Shown here piece by piece: positions 14,111 through 26,000 of a DNA stretch of 64,000 nt (within the stretch, counting starts at the first letter, position 1; every line of letters starts with the position of its first letter). A program made the position numbers and the translations under genes. The DNA lies in the NCBI GenBank assembly GCA_004794655.1, contig SMMW01000627.1, positions 992,001 to 1,056,000 on the forward strand, read 5' to 3'. The stretch is from Marisa cornuarietis. Taxonomy: Eukaryota > Mollusca > Gastropoda > Architaenioglossa > Ampullariidae. The notes beneath the pieces are model-generated. The model searched no databases. It saw only the letters and a program-made list of their open reading frames with translations, and was not told the origin of the DNA.

Positions 14111-16333
14111 TAGCTCAAGGGTAAAATAAAACAAGGCCAATGCAGAACAATGCAGGCATTATGGTCTTAAATTCATGGAAGTTTGTTCCGTTTCTCATCA
14201 GGTAAACCAGCAAGATCTGCACACCAGCAATCAACTAGGGTGAAAAAGATACTGGAAGTTTGTTAGTCAGTTCAAGAGATAGATACTTATGAATCTTCCC
14301 AATAAGTCAAAAGTGGAAGTTTAAAATTTTCACACAGCTGATTGATATGTACTTCTGTAGTACCTGTGCATCTATGTGTATACCCAGGTCATCTACAATC
14401 TCATGATTCAAAAATGTGAGCAAAGACACACTCTACTGTTGCATACCTGTCAGCATAATCATCATTCGTTCTGCCTCTTGCTCAATACAGCCTCCATTCT
14501 GCCTTTTGCTCAATACAGCATTCAACTGCCCTCAACAACACCAGAGGCATCAGAAAGGGCAACAGAAACATACATCTGTATAGGTGATAAAGATGACCAA
14601 CAGACCAAATGACTGAACTTAGAATTGCAGATACAAAATGAACTGAACTGATCCAAATATAGACCTCTGAGAAACACCATACCTAAGGAAAGCAGGGGAA
14701 GACAAAACATTTTCCAGTGCCATCGAATGAGTACATTGGGTGATGTATGTTTAAACATGTGAACACTGTGCCCCAAACTCCAAAAGTAACATCGCAGACA
14801 AGTCCAGAAGAGAGGATAATGAGACATCCCCATGGTCTGATGCATTAAAAACAACTCAAACAAAGCTCTTCAGTTCTGCACAACTTATGACAGGCTGACT
14901 GGTAAGGCTTGAGGGCATCACTGGCCTCCATTATCCATGACATATAAAGGATAACACCTTATTCTTATCAAGTGGTGGCTCCACATGCACAGATATGTTG
15001 AGAATAATTTCAGCTCTACCTTGAACTTTTAGTCATAAAAATTTTAACCATTTACAGCAACTGTTCAGCTTGGATATGAGAAATGAGAATAAAAAATAGC
15101 TACATGAAAAAGCTAACATTAGCTCAAGTTTTCTGCGCTCATTATCTCATAGTGGTTTGTGACAGGCTGAAGTTAAAACCCCATAAGAAGGGAGGGGTGG
15201 GAGTTATTTTCTGAGTAAATCTGGATGCAGATGTCATGATATTCCATGTGAAGAATGAAAAAGACCATATACATGAAACATATTATCAGCTACATACTCA
15301 AAATGGCCACCATGGAGTGTAAAAAAGAAAAAAAAAACCACTGTTCATCTCAGTGCATAGAACAAGTGGAAGTAGTCTCCACATATAGTAGTATATGAAG
15401 AATAAGCCATATATTAATGCTGTTACAAACCCTTGAGAGTAAAAAAAAAATAAAGTGTCAGTAAGTTATGATCATTTGGAGACAATCATTCATCTCTTGT
15501 AGGAGAAAACAGCATTTAATATCAATTTCTCATTTCCTATTACTAGCAACTACAATAGGAAAAACAGCTGCTATGTTTGTTGAACTGATAAGCTGCACTC
15601 GTGCCATTTCCAACATCATGTCCACATGGATTCAAACTGTACTGCTGTATATTTACATGTCTGTGAAAAGGAATTGAAACCAAAGACAAAACTGCATTTC
15701 TCAATGATGCAGGTGCAAAGAATTTTGTGAAAAATGTGACTTTCAAGCACACGAAGCATGGCAACACTGACCAAGGAAACATGAAATATAAATAAATATA
15801 AATGTGGTGTTCAACTTTACACAACATTCAGTACTTATTCGGTCTAATGTTTTTAAAATAACTTAAAATTCACAGCAAGACAGAAAGAGACTGAAAAAAT
15901 AGGAGTAGGAAAAACTGCTGCAAAAGAAGCTCCAAAACACTGCCTGCCAATGGGAGGGTAAACCACCAATAAATTGTTGCAGCATGCTCTCCCATGCCTA
16001 GCTTAAATTCACATGCTGTACTCACTACCCACGCCACTGCATCAAGCGGAAAGCACAAAGGGATATCCTGAACAAAGCAGGAAACAAACTTATTTATCGG
16101 TCTTCTGTGGCCAGAACTTTTATGTAGATGCAACAACACTGTTTTCAGTATGAGTTAGGCAATGTGCATGGATGTACACAAGTGTGTGAATGCTCCTGTC
16201 TCCTGCACTTTATGTCCTAATGCCACCCTCTCTCTCTCTCTCTCTCACACACACACTTTTATAACATACCAACAGAAACAGAACTTGTGTACATCATAAT
16301 CCACCTGAGCACCTAAAAAAAATATTCAATATA

Positions 16334-17112
16334 CAATGGTACCTCGAGTTACGAATTTAATTTGTTCCAGAGCCATGCTCGTAACTAGAAATGCTTGTAA
16401 CTCCAACAAATTTTCCCATTTGAAATAATGGAAATTGAATTAATCCATTCTAGCTATCTGACAAGTTCCCCAAATTTCCTAAATTAAGAAAAAAATGCAT
16501 GTTTTTAATTAAGAAAAGCACATGTAAAACTTCAAACTACACAACAAAATAAATAAATAAAAGAAGAATGTACAAAATACAGTAAGAAAAATGTATAAAA
16601 TACAGTACTGTAATCTCAACTCGGTGACAGATGAGCAGCTGAGGAGAGAGGGAGGGAGGAAGGGATACTGGCAAGGAATGAAGCGCAGATACAGCACTTT
16701 CCTACACTTTAAACAAATCTACACTTGCACTATATTTACTTTAAATCAATTCATAAAATTAAATTGAAAAAAATAAACTTTAATCAAAATTACGTAAATT
16801 GCAAAAATAAACTTTCTTAAATTTCAACTTTCTTAATTTTAAACTACCTTTGCTTAACATTTACGTATGTATGAAACATTTTACATTAATCATCTGTTTT
16901 TGCTTTTATGCCTGCTCTTTCGGCATCTAAAAAGGGTTCTAAGACGAGATGAACGAGATACGACTTTACACTGCGTGGTAACACGTGAGAATAGCGTGCC
17001 GGCGGATGCAAAAGGATTCTGGGACTGAGTGCTGATGCGCCAGCTACTGGTAGGATCCTGAAGCTCAGCTGTTCATAACTCGGAACAACATTCGTAACTA
17101 GAGGTACCACTG
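16334..17112. mobile_element. Tigger/pogo-like non-autonomous DNA transposon, 779 bp
   Basis: The ends are inverted repeats: CAATGGTACCTCGAGTTACG at the left and CAGTGGTACCTCTAGTTACG at the right (reverse strand), two mismatches in the first 22 bases. TA dinucleotides flank both sides (16332-16333 and 17113-17114). The interior is AT-rich with no intact transposase. Assignment to the Tc1/mariner superfamily rests on the TA duplication and the end sequence. Confidence 0.75.
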
Positions 17113-18504
17113 TACTTATTAGAATTTCTTGAAAAATGTATGTGGTCTTCAGGAAGTTGTCATATAATAATACTCTATTACGATTTAAAACAATAAAGAA
17201 AAGAAATAATACACAAAAGAATGCTTGTTAATGTAAACAAAAAATAATCCAGTAGAAGACATTTATAATACATAAATGGAATGTGAAAAACAAGTCTATA
17301 CAATGTTTTCCTACAAACCGCAAAAGCTGCAATGTGGCAATCATGAACCAGGACATGACTATATACTAGGTTTTAGTGTGTTGTCTTCATTGAATCCCTT
17401 TACCATTCTTACAGACATCTTAAGTTGCCATGTCTTGGGTACAACCACTAAGACTCTTCTGTAAAGCAGAACAGTTCCACTGGAAAGGCTGACGTTTAAA
17501 GACTTTCTCTGTATGAAGAAAAGACCAGTAAATAAAACCGATCAAGTCACCAAGCATTCATGTAGCCTGCTTCCTTCATTTTATCTGAGAAACAAAGCCA
17601 TTTCCTTCTAGGTCTCGTTCCTCTCATCCCAAGCCGTCCTCTAGAATGTGTTGCTATATCTGTGCAGGATCTTATTTCAAATTTTAGTTTAAAGTAATGA
17701 AACATAAATATGATATGACGTCAACAAACTTCGACTTGACCTGTTTACCCTATCCATATTTTTCTTTCTTCCCTAAATCTTCTCAAAATAAATACTGAGC
17801 TGACACTTCCTTGTCCTTGACTGTGTTACAACATCCATCAGGCATTTCAATTCAGGCTAACATTTACAATCTCTAAATGGTACTTTTTCTGTCTTTCTTT
17901 TTTTTGTGCTGGAAATCTGTAGTCATAATCTGCATGTGCAATTTGCAAATAGGCTATTTTCTTCTATAAGGGTATTAGCTCAAAGAAACTGCAGAAGAAT
18001 TATAGATTTATATTGTATCTTACTGGCTGAAACCAACATTTAAAACATGAACACAAATGCGCACACACTCACACATCTCTATCACACGCTGAGCCTTTTT
18101 TTTCTTTTCTTTTTTTTAAGCTTCAGAGTTGGCATTTCCTCTCTTGTACACAATAAAAGACAAAGACTACTGGCAGTCCCTAACCTTCCCTCCTCCCCTT
18201 ACACACCATATCTTAAATATCTTTGTGCTGACTGAATAAGAAAACTGATGTTATATCCTGAATGTCACTTCACAGGCAGAAAGACATTCAGTGTAGAAAT
18301 AAGATGAAAATCGACACATCTACTTTTTAGTTGTAGGAAGTCAGTAAAATAAAAAGGGTTCAGAAATAAGTTTATTTTGATCTGTTTTCAGCAATATCCA
18401 AAACCTAACCTAAATAGAAACAAATAGCCAGATGTCATCTACTGAATATTGAGTCATCAAAGTCGCTCTGTTTTCCAACAGAATACCAAACAAGCAGAAA
18501 CATT

Positions 18505-18703
18505 ACAGTGGTGGGGGTGGAGAATTGTTTTACATCGAGCCAGCAACCAAGGCTATATCACAGCAAGGCAGCCAACCCTGCAAACAGATGTCACATGCAG
18601 AGAAAGAACAGCATGCCTGAGACTAGAACTGAACCCAAGACAGCCAACCCTCACTGTATCGGTGGTGACAGGTGCTAACTGTTGCGCTACTGGAACTCCG
18701 TCA
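18505..18703 (-). repeat. tRNA-derived SINE, family A
   Basis: On the minus strand it begins with a recognisable Pol III A box (TAGCGCAACAGTTAG) followed about 55 bp later by a B box (GGGTTCAGTTC). It then continues into the body shared with 8880-9080. The arrangement is typical of a tRNA-headed SINE and does not form a functional tRNA. Confidence 0.7.
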
Positions 18704-19179
18704 TTACAGTGGTGGCAGTAAAAACAAGAATGATCAGGGTCAACTTTAGCAGACATGTACAAGCTAGTCTGCTATCTAGCCTAGTGGCCTGATCAGCTAT
18801 ACTACCACCACAAGAGTACTAGTTTGATATGACATTAATACCTGCTCTCTGCTTAAGAAACTTAATCTGACACTTATAACTGCTCTCAATGCCCATAAAG
18901 CTCGATCATATACATTTGTAGGATAATCCACTGGTCTATTTCAAGCCCACATTTCCAACTTTTTGTTGACTTTCTATGCCAACTTATCAAGTAATGAGAA
19001 AGATACATAGTTTTCAACCAATGTTTATTTGATATTTGCAAAGGATGAAAACTTATTAGAATAAAATTATATTTTAAAAGGATATGTTTTGTAGGTTTTA
19101 TTACTGTCCTGCTAAATAATGTTACTTTAACACTTTGATTAGAAAGTTTTCAGGTTTCTATTGAGTAATTTTGGCATAC

Positions 19180-19320
19180 TGTTGATTGAAAGAAAAAGAT
19201 GATTTGAATATTTATTCCCTTACTGGGAAAAAGCGGGTAGAAGAAAATTGTTTTTATGGTAAGAATTTTCGTTTGAACGACAGAATTCCAAATAGTGGGT
19301 AATTCCAAGCTTTAAAAGTA
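19180..19320. repeat. Dispersed repeat, third fragment of the AATTCCAAACAGTG family
   Basis: AGAATTCCAAATAGTGGGT matches the core of the 13.8 and 27.2 kb copies. The flanks are too diverged to fix borders. Confidence 0.4.
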
Positions 19321-19639
19321 TGCATCAACTATTGTAGTTTCTGTCTCTCATCTTCTAAATGCATATGCATATATGCACATGATAAAAACTTTCTTAATTA
19401 AAAACTTTCTTAAAAAAATGAAAATTACTAAGTGGTCAATGAAATGGTCACGTATAGTAAAAAAAAAAAAGATATGTTACATGAGACAGCTGCAAAGATG
19501 ACAATAATTAAATATAGCAACATGAAATACCAAATTATTTCCCAGCTGTCTGGACATGATTCTCTGTAGGATTTCAGCCCAATATTAATAAATGGGAAAG
19601 TGTAAAGCATCTGGCTAATCCCTTCAGGTAAGGGTAAAG

Positions 19640-19905
19640 GTTGTCATATGACCTTTTTCAGGTCATTAGGGAGTAAGGTGTTAGAGACTTAATTTTCTCA
19701 GAGAAAGCTTTATGTGAAGCCATGTCCATCTTCTCTCCCTCACTACCTTACCTTTCCCAAATCTCTGTGGACCCAGCTACCCATTCCTGCCAGCTGGGTG
19801 GACAGGGAGAAGTGAGTTCCATTATATGTGCATCAAACCGTGGCACCTCTTAGTTTAGATGCCAGCGCTCCAACTACTTGGTTATCCACTCCCCCACAGA
19901 TCTTA
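19640..19905 (-). repeat. tRNA-derived SINE, family B
   Basis: The minus strand starts with a tRNA-like A box (TAACCAAGTAGTTGGAGCGC) and a B box (GGTTTGATGCAC). It continues through GGTAGCTGGGTCCACAGAG and GTAAGGTAGTGAGGGAGA. The same body is found at 28630-28860 and 40870-41158. Confidence 0.7.
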
Positions 19906-20003
19906 GTATATCCATGACCAGAAACAGATAGGGACTTGAAAAAAAAGCCTGCCCAAGAAACCCCCCCCCCTAAAAATAAAATTAAGAAGTAAACTGTACT
20001 CAC

Positions 20004-23000
20004 CACTGGTAATTGTTGTAGTGAAAGTACACTAAACCAAGTCCATACAAAAAAGACAGATCCTGCAAGAAAGTAAGCAATAGTTTAACTGATGATAACA
20101 TACATGTTTACTTGAACTTTTTCTTAAAGACCTATCTGAGTGATGACACATTATGTTCAAAAAGATGCCTTCATATCTCTTATTAAACAAAACAATTTCC
20201 CTCATCTGTTCAAATCTCCATTTGGGCGTGAGTGATGACACATTATGTTCAAAAAGATGCCTTCATATCTCTTATCAAACAAAAACAATTTCCCTCATCT
20301 GTTCAAATCTCCATTTGGGCATGGGTCATGGGTGAGCACAGCATCTCTGTTAATACAAGTTCCACAGAAAACACCGAATCCTGAAAGTGCAGTAGAAGTG
20401 CAGGTACTGTTGCTGAATGCGCAGTAAAAAATTCCTATTTTAATCCAAAATGATCGAACACTGAAAAGTCGGTAGGTGATCTTTGTTCGTATGTGTAGGG
20501 CTGACTTCGTCGTCCCTGTATAATAATGTTTACATTCATACACATCTGTCATGTGCAAACAACATATTGCCCTTACTGTTACCATATATGCTTTGCAAAA
20601 GCAAAATCTTTCTGAAGTACTATTGACTGTTTCTTGTGTAGGATCCATGCCTATGGTATAGAAGAATGCATTTTCTTGTCCAGCAACATGCGACTGTTTC
20701 ACTTGAAAACTTTCAGTGTCTGTAGTACCATGCTCTCAGAATCTGTCACAATGGTGATAAGCATAAATACAACCATCAACACCATACCATTAGTCTAAAC
20801 AGACCAGTCTTGAGCTTGTACTAAAAGCCATGTGGGATATAACCTTGTACAGTAAGAGAGTGATCTGTCACTAAATAGAAACATACACCATGAAATCTGA
20901 AATCTTCTTGTCAGTTTGGGCAGTCAATCGGTGTCAATACACCCCACCCCACCAAAAAAAAGGAGTCTATTAGGTTAATAGGCACTTTCCTTTAGCAAAA
21001 TGTTTGCAATTAGGAAAAACAGGGTGCAAGATCAGTTCTGGGGGAAAGATATCAGGAGACATTAAGAAAGAAGTATGTTCTTGCATAAACAGTACAATTC
21101 CAAACCAGCTTGTAGCAGATGGAATACTGAAGAACACAGAAAAAGAAATTAAGCAGAAAAACTAGGTAGTGTAATAAGTCTGTTATGATTGTGCCATACA
21201 ATGACAAAGCTTCAGAAGTAAAAATGGTCAGGTGTGAGCTATTCATAATAATAGGATTTATATAGTGGATTTTGCCACACAAAGGCAAGCTCAATGCGCT
21301 TTACAAGATGTAAAGGGCAGTAGGTAGTGATGCCATATGACAGAGAAGGGCATTACAATCAGGCAATCATGCAAACACACATGCACAGTGAATATTACAT
21401 TACTACAGCTACACTAAATAACTAACCTATGATGTTATGTTCACCCATAATATGTTATCCATGTGCAAAGAAAAGATAAAAACTGCAGAATTTAAGAATC
21501 TGTATTGCAAATATTTAAAACTGAAAATGGTTTGTAATGTAGATCCAATGCAAACATATAAATGTTTGAATGTTGTAGCCATGTTTAAAAGAAGATAGAA
21601 AGGCAGTGGATGGAAAAAAGAAGATAGGAAGGCAGTGGATGGACAAAATAAAAGAAATGAAAATAGGGTATTAGCAGTATTAATTACACAAACTCAGCAT
21701 GGTGTTGTATTCACAGAAATACAATTACTATCTAGAAAATGCATACAGATATGCAAACCATATGGTATTTTAGAAATCATAGGACTGGCATGTGGTGTCC
21801 TGGAAAATATCCCCCACAGTGACCAAAACAAAAATGCATTTCCTTCTTTATATGTACGACCACCAATCCAGTATTTAGAAACCTTACTGATTGCAGTTTA
21901 CTGAAGGGTGCCAATTGAAGAACACAGGACAACAATGAACGTTTACATGACATCCATGGAAGAGACTCTAGGTTTTTCAAATGCAGCAATGATCTTCAAT
22001 GGGGGTAAATGTAGGAGGCCAGACATTTTTACTGAAGTCAGTACATGTATACCAAAAGGGTACTATACACAACTGTGCTTTCAAAAGCTGGGTACCGTTA
22101 GAGTGATAATTGCACAGTGCTATGGGACTGATGAGACAAAACAAACATTAATGCCTGGAACAATTAGAGTGCTGAGTGAGACAACTATCTTGGAGAGGCA
22201 TGCTGAGCACAGATGGGACAAAATGTATTTGATATGCAGCATCCTACAAAAAAATACAATAGCTTTTTTGGCTGGGTTTGGCTTGAAAAACATGATAAAA
22301 CTGTTACTTTTCATCCCCACTCCCCTATAATGTTTTTTTTTTCTTAAAAACTCTGTCTACTCTGGTAAAGCTGCAATGGATACAGTGCTTCATTTTATTT
22401 CTGTTATTTCTGACACAGACAGTGACAAAGTGCAAGTGCAAACATACAGCAGTAAATGATTCCCCGTGTGTGTTATGATTCATTACATAAGTTGCTTTGG
22501 GACTGTTAACTACTTGATATTTTTTTAGTCTAAATAAATGTGTGTTTAATTTGCCAAAAATGTTATATTTTTAAGGCATTATTATTAATTTAATGTAATA
22601 ATCTACTTACAGGTTAGGGAAAACATAACTAGAAGTTGTTTTTCCTCTTGTACTCCAGTGAAAGCACTACATTGTATGCTGTACTTACAGTTTAGACAAA
22701 ATATTACTAGAATAATTGGTACCTCCCTTGCATAAGCAGGGTGGTGGGTAACTGGAACAAAATTGCTACAAAATTTTCCAGCATCATTGTTTCTAAGAAA
22801 CTGTGCAAAGAATACAATGTTTACTTTCCAGTGTTGCTTCATTACACAAATCATCTGTGAAAAGCTACAGTTATTTACTTCTAGTACTTCACAGTGGTCA
22901 GTATTAGCTGGTAATGGCTGCATTCAGCATAGTTTTCTTCAAATTTTTGGTGGTGAGGTGCATACAGTAAATCATAAATCATGATTACATGTATAGCATT

Positions 23001-26000
23001 CCTGAAAATGTATTTCCCTGTTTTTCCTTTTTTGCTTTGTTTCCTTTTTCCAATGTTTTTGTAGATGCTGCTCAAAGAATGTTATGTCTCTTTTGTATAT
23101 ACTTAATGGACAGCTGGAGTTTTCCAAATTTAACGAACATCAATAACAGTATGAAATCATTCTTTATCATCTACTTTGTCTTCTACCTCAGCATATTCAC
23201 CTGCTATTTGGGTGTTTAAACCCCTACATTCCTCAGGTTCAAACATGTATGGCTTAGTACTTTAAAACATACAAACTTTAATATTATTTTCCACTGCTGG
23301 AGCAAAGTAAGTTAAGGTCTAGGAATCTGAAACAACTCTAACGTAGCTTAACTTGCTATGGGTGCAAATCACCAACTTTTGAAATTAGACAATAATCTGT
23401 TGTTTTTCATTTGCTTACATTTACTTAAAATATACTAAATTTATTTATATTGTCTCTACCTACCATAATCTGTTTATAACTCAGACCACTTGGGTAGGCC
23501 TTTTTAATCTGACTTTATATTTAGTCTTTTATAATTATATAGTTATAGTCCATCCCCCACCACCACCCAATCTGTGCCCTTTCAACATTAAATCAACCAT
23601 GCCATATTTAGGGAGTAAGCTGTCCTCAAGAGATGGGGGATTTTACAATTCGTAAAAAATAAAAGACAACTTTAACAGTAAATTTGTCAAGAAAATTACT
23701 TTAAAAAAATAATTTCAACACTAAAGGCTAGGCTGCCTTTACTGTAAATCCATGGTATATTTCCCTTTTAATCATATCATATGAAATAAAAATTCACTGC
23801 TGGGGAGAAAAATCTCCGAATAACCAAATATTTTCTTCAAATAATGCTATTTCATTATTGTTTTAATCAACCTACAGCCCACTAAAGTGATTTGTCTCAT
23901 TGACAGTACTACAATTTACAAATGTTTTAGACCCCTTTTCATCTCTACTTTCTTTTGCGGTATTTCAATTTACAAATTTACAATTCTTAGCTCAGAATGT
24001 GGTGTAGTGAGGTAGGCATTCAAGAATATCCAATCCTGATGGTTAAGTTTCTTGTTATGAAAAACATGCGAAAAAAAGGGTGAACAGTAAGTGAAAAGCA
24101 GGAACTGTTCTGTGTCTAGAAATAGCTGTGGGATTCCAGTTTCTTAAATTAGGGTGCTGGATATTAACGACCCAGTGTCTACACCTGGCCAGCAGACGTC
24201 CAACATTCTAGATGGACTTAAACTTGAAAGATTGACCCCACATGGCTTTTCAAAAGGATGGGGGCCATTCAAACATGATCAGGACTAGGAGGCCCATGGC
24301 AGACAGCAACAAGCAAAAATGCTGCTGTACACCACATCTATGTCAAACACATCAAAGTGAGGTTGTAGTGATTGTGTTCTACAATCAGAAATACATTTCG
24401 GCATACTGTACCATGTCTGAAGAGAATACAAGTGTCAAGATAGTAACATATAACCTTTTAATAATTAGTACCTTTTTAATGATTAAAATATGCATTTTTG
24501 AACCGGACAGAAAAAAATGGAATGAAATGCTATGGTAGATAAAAAAAAATCTACAACGATAGCTTTATTAAAAAAATTCTTCAAGATTTAAATGAAATAA
24601 TACTATCGTGAACATAATATTTTCTATGTTCCATTTTAATTATTAAGATATTTCAGCATACTTATGGAGATAGATGTTGGGTTAATTTCTGGATGAAGAC
24701 TGTAGAAGAAACTAAAAAAAAAAAGGTCAGCATAAAAAAAGACAGAAGTCAACTAAGGAAGAAGATGAAATAGGACAAAAACATCAACAGTAGACATGGG
24801 TGAAAACAACAAAAGTGAAAAGGCCTAAAAAACAGAAACCAGAAAAGTAAGATGAAAGTCACCCTGCCAGAGGGAGACTGAGGTATGCCAACTGTCACCC
24901 ATCCAGAATTAAGACTTGAGAATATCAGCTGTCACCTAGTCAGAATGAAACTAGACATGCCAGCTGTCACACAGCCAAAAAGATAGTGGGTGTAAACTGT
25001 AGGCCAAGTCCAGTGATGCTTTGATTCTCTTTTCCCACAATGCACCATGTAAATCTTTAACTGATTCTAAAAGGACATGCACAATGGTATCACAGCTTGC
25101 ACAATGTTTAATAGTAGTACTCACTTTCCAATGATTTTTTTCTGTGACATAGAACTTTTGGTAGGCTGACAAAGCTGAAATATAAGAAGACAATAGAATC
25201 ATTATAATGTCAGCTGATATTAAAAAAACATTTGAGTTGAACCACATGAAACGTATAATTGGACTGTGATGGCATAAGTATAATTCAAGGGAAGCAATGC
25301 AGTTACTGGCATGAACAGTTCATACAATTCATGTAACTTGCATGGCTACTGGCAGCCTTTAAAAGCTAAAGCTAGACAATGGTGCCCTAATGCGTTTAGC
25401 CTTAATCAAACCTGGCATGTAGAGACAGATCTAACTTCTCAACAGGCTGAGGATGTAAATTACACACAATCCATATGAAGAAGACTAGTGGAGAGGGGGG
25501 ACAAAATGCTTATTATGCTCAAGTGATTATTCAAATGTTTGAAATGGTTATTTCATGATCACAACTGTTAAAAATATAAAAACTAAAAAACCCATGTGTT
25601 GAGTTACATGTGCAAAATATCCCCAGATTGTTTTCTTTCATGCATGTCTAACATTTCTATGTAAAGATTATGCACAGCAGCCAGGAGGCATCATAAAAAC
25701 AAATGTTCTTGAGAATTCAGTTTTATACTTGCTAAATACGTTGAATGAATATCAATAAATAAATCCCCTAGCCAGAATATATGTGCTAATTTACATTTGG
25801 TGCCAGCCTTTGTAGCAAATTAACAATCTTCGTCTTTAAAATGCCCTGAAAATGTTTTTGCGCCGCCTGAAATAATCTCAACTACTTTAAAACTTAATTG
25901 TACATTTATCAGGTCTTGTGTTCTTACTGCCCTATCATCTATACACATTTCTAAAGCCATTTTTTGGAAACATTGGATTCTCATCTTTAGTTTCTTTAAA

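Larger units (their letters stand above)
12700..20003. other. AT-rich repeat-bearing sequence, probably KDM6A intron 5
   Basis: I searched by eye on the minus strand for the next KDM6A exon, which should complete the split Trp codon and continue into the AIKAF-like helix, and found none. The stretch is occupied by dispersed repeats at 13830-14110, 16334-17112, 18505-18703, 19180-19320 and 19640-19905, plus AT-rich filler and short microsatellites. Confidence 0.5.

Noticed and set aside
14522..14863. 113-codon minus-strand frame
   Set aside because: Lies in repeat-like DNA, has no conserved motif and cannot be joined to a KDM6A exon.
18565..18703. Possible tRNA gene
   Set aside because: A and B boxes are present but no cloverleaf with acceptor stem can be formed, and the sequence is repeated as a SINE body.
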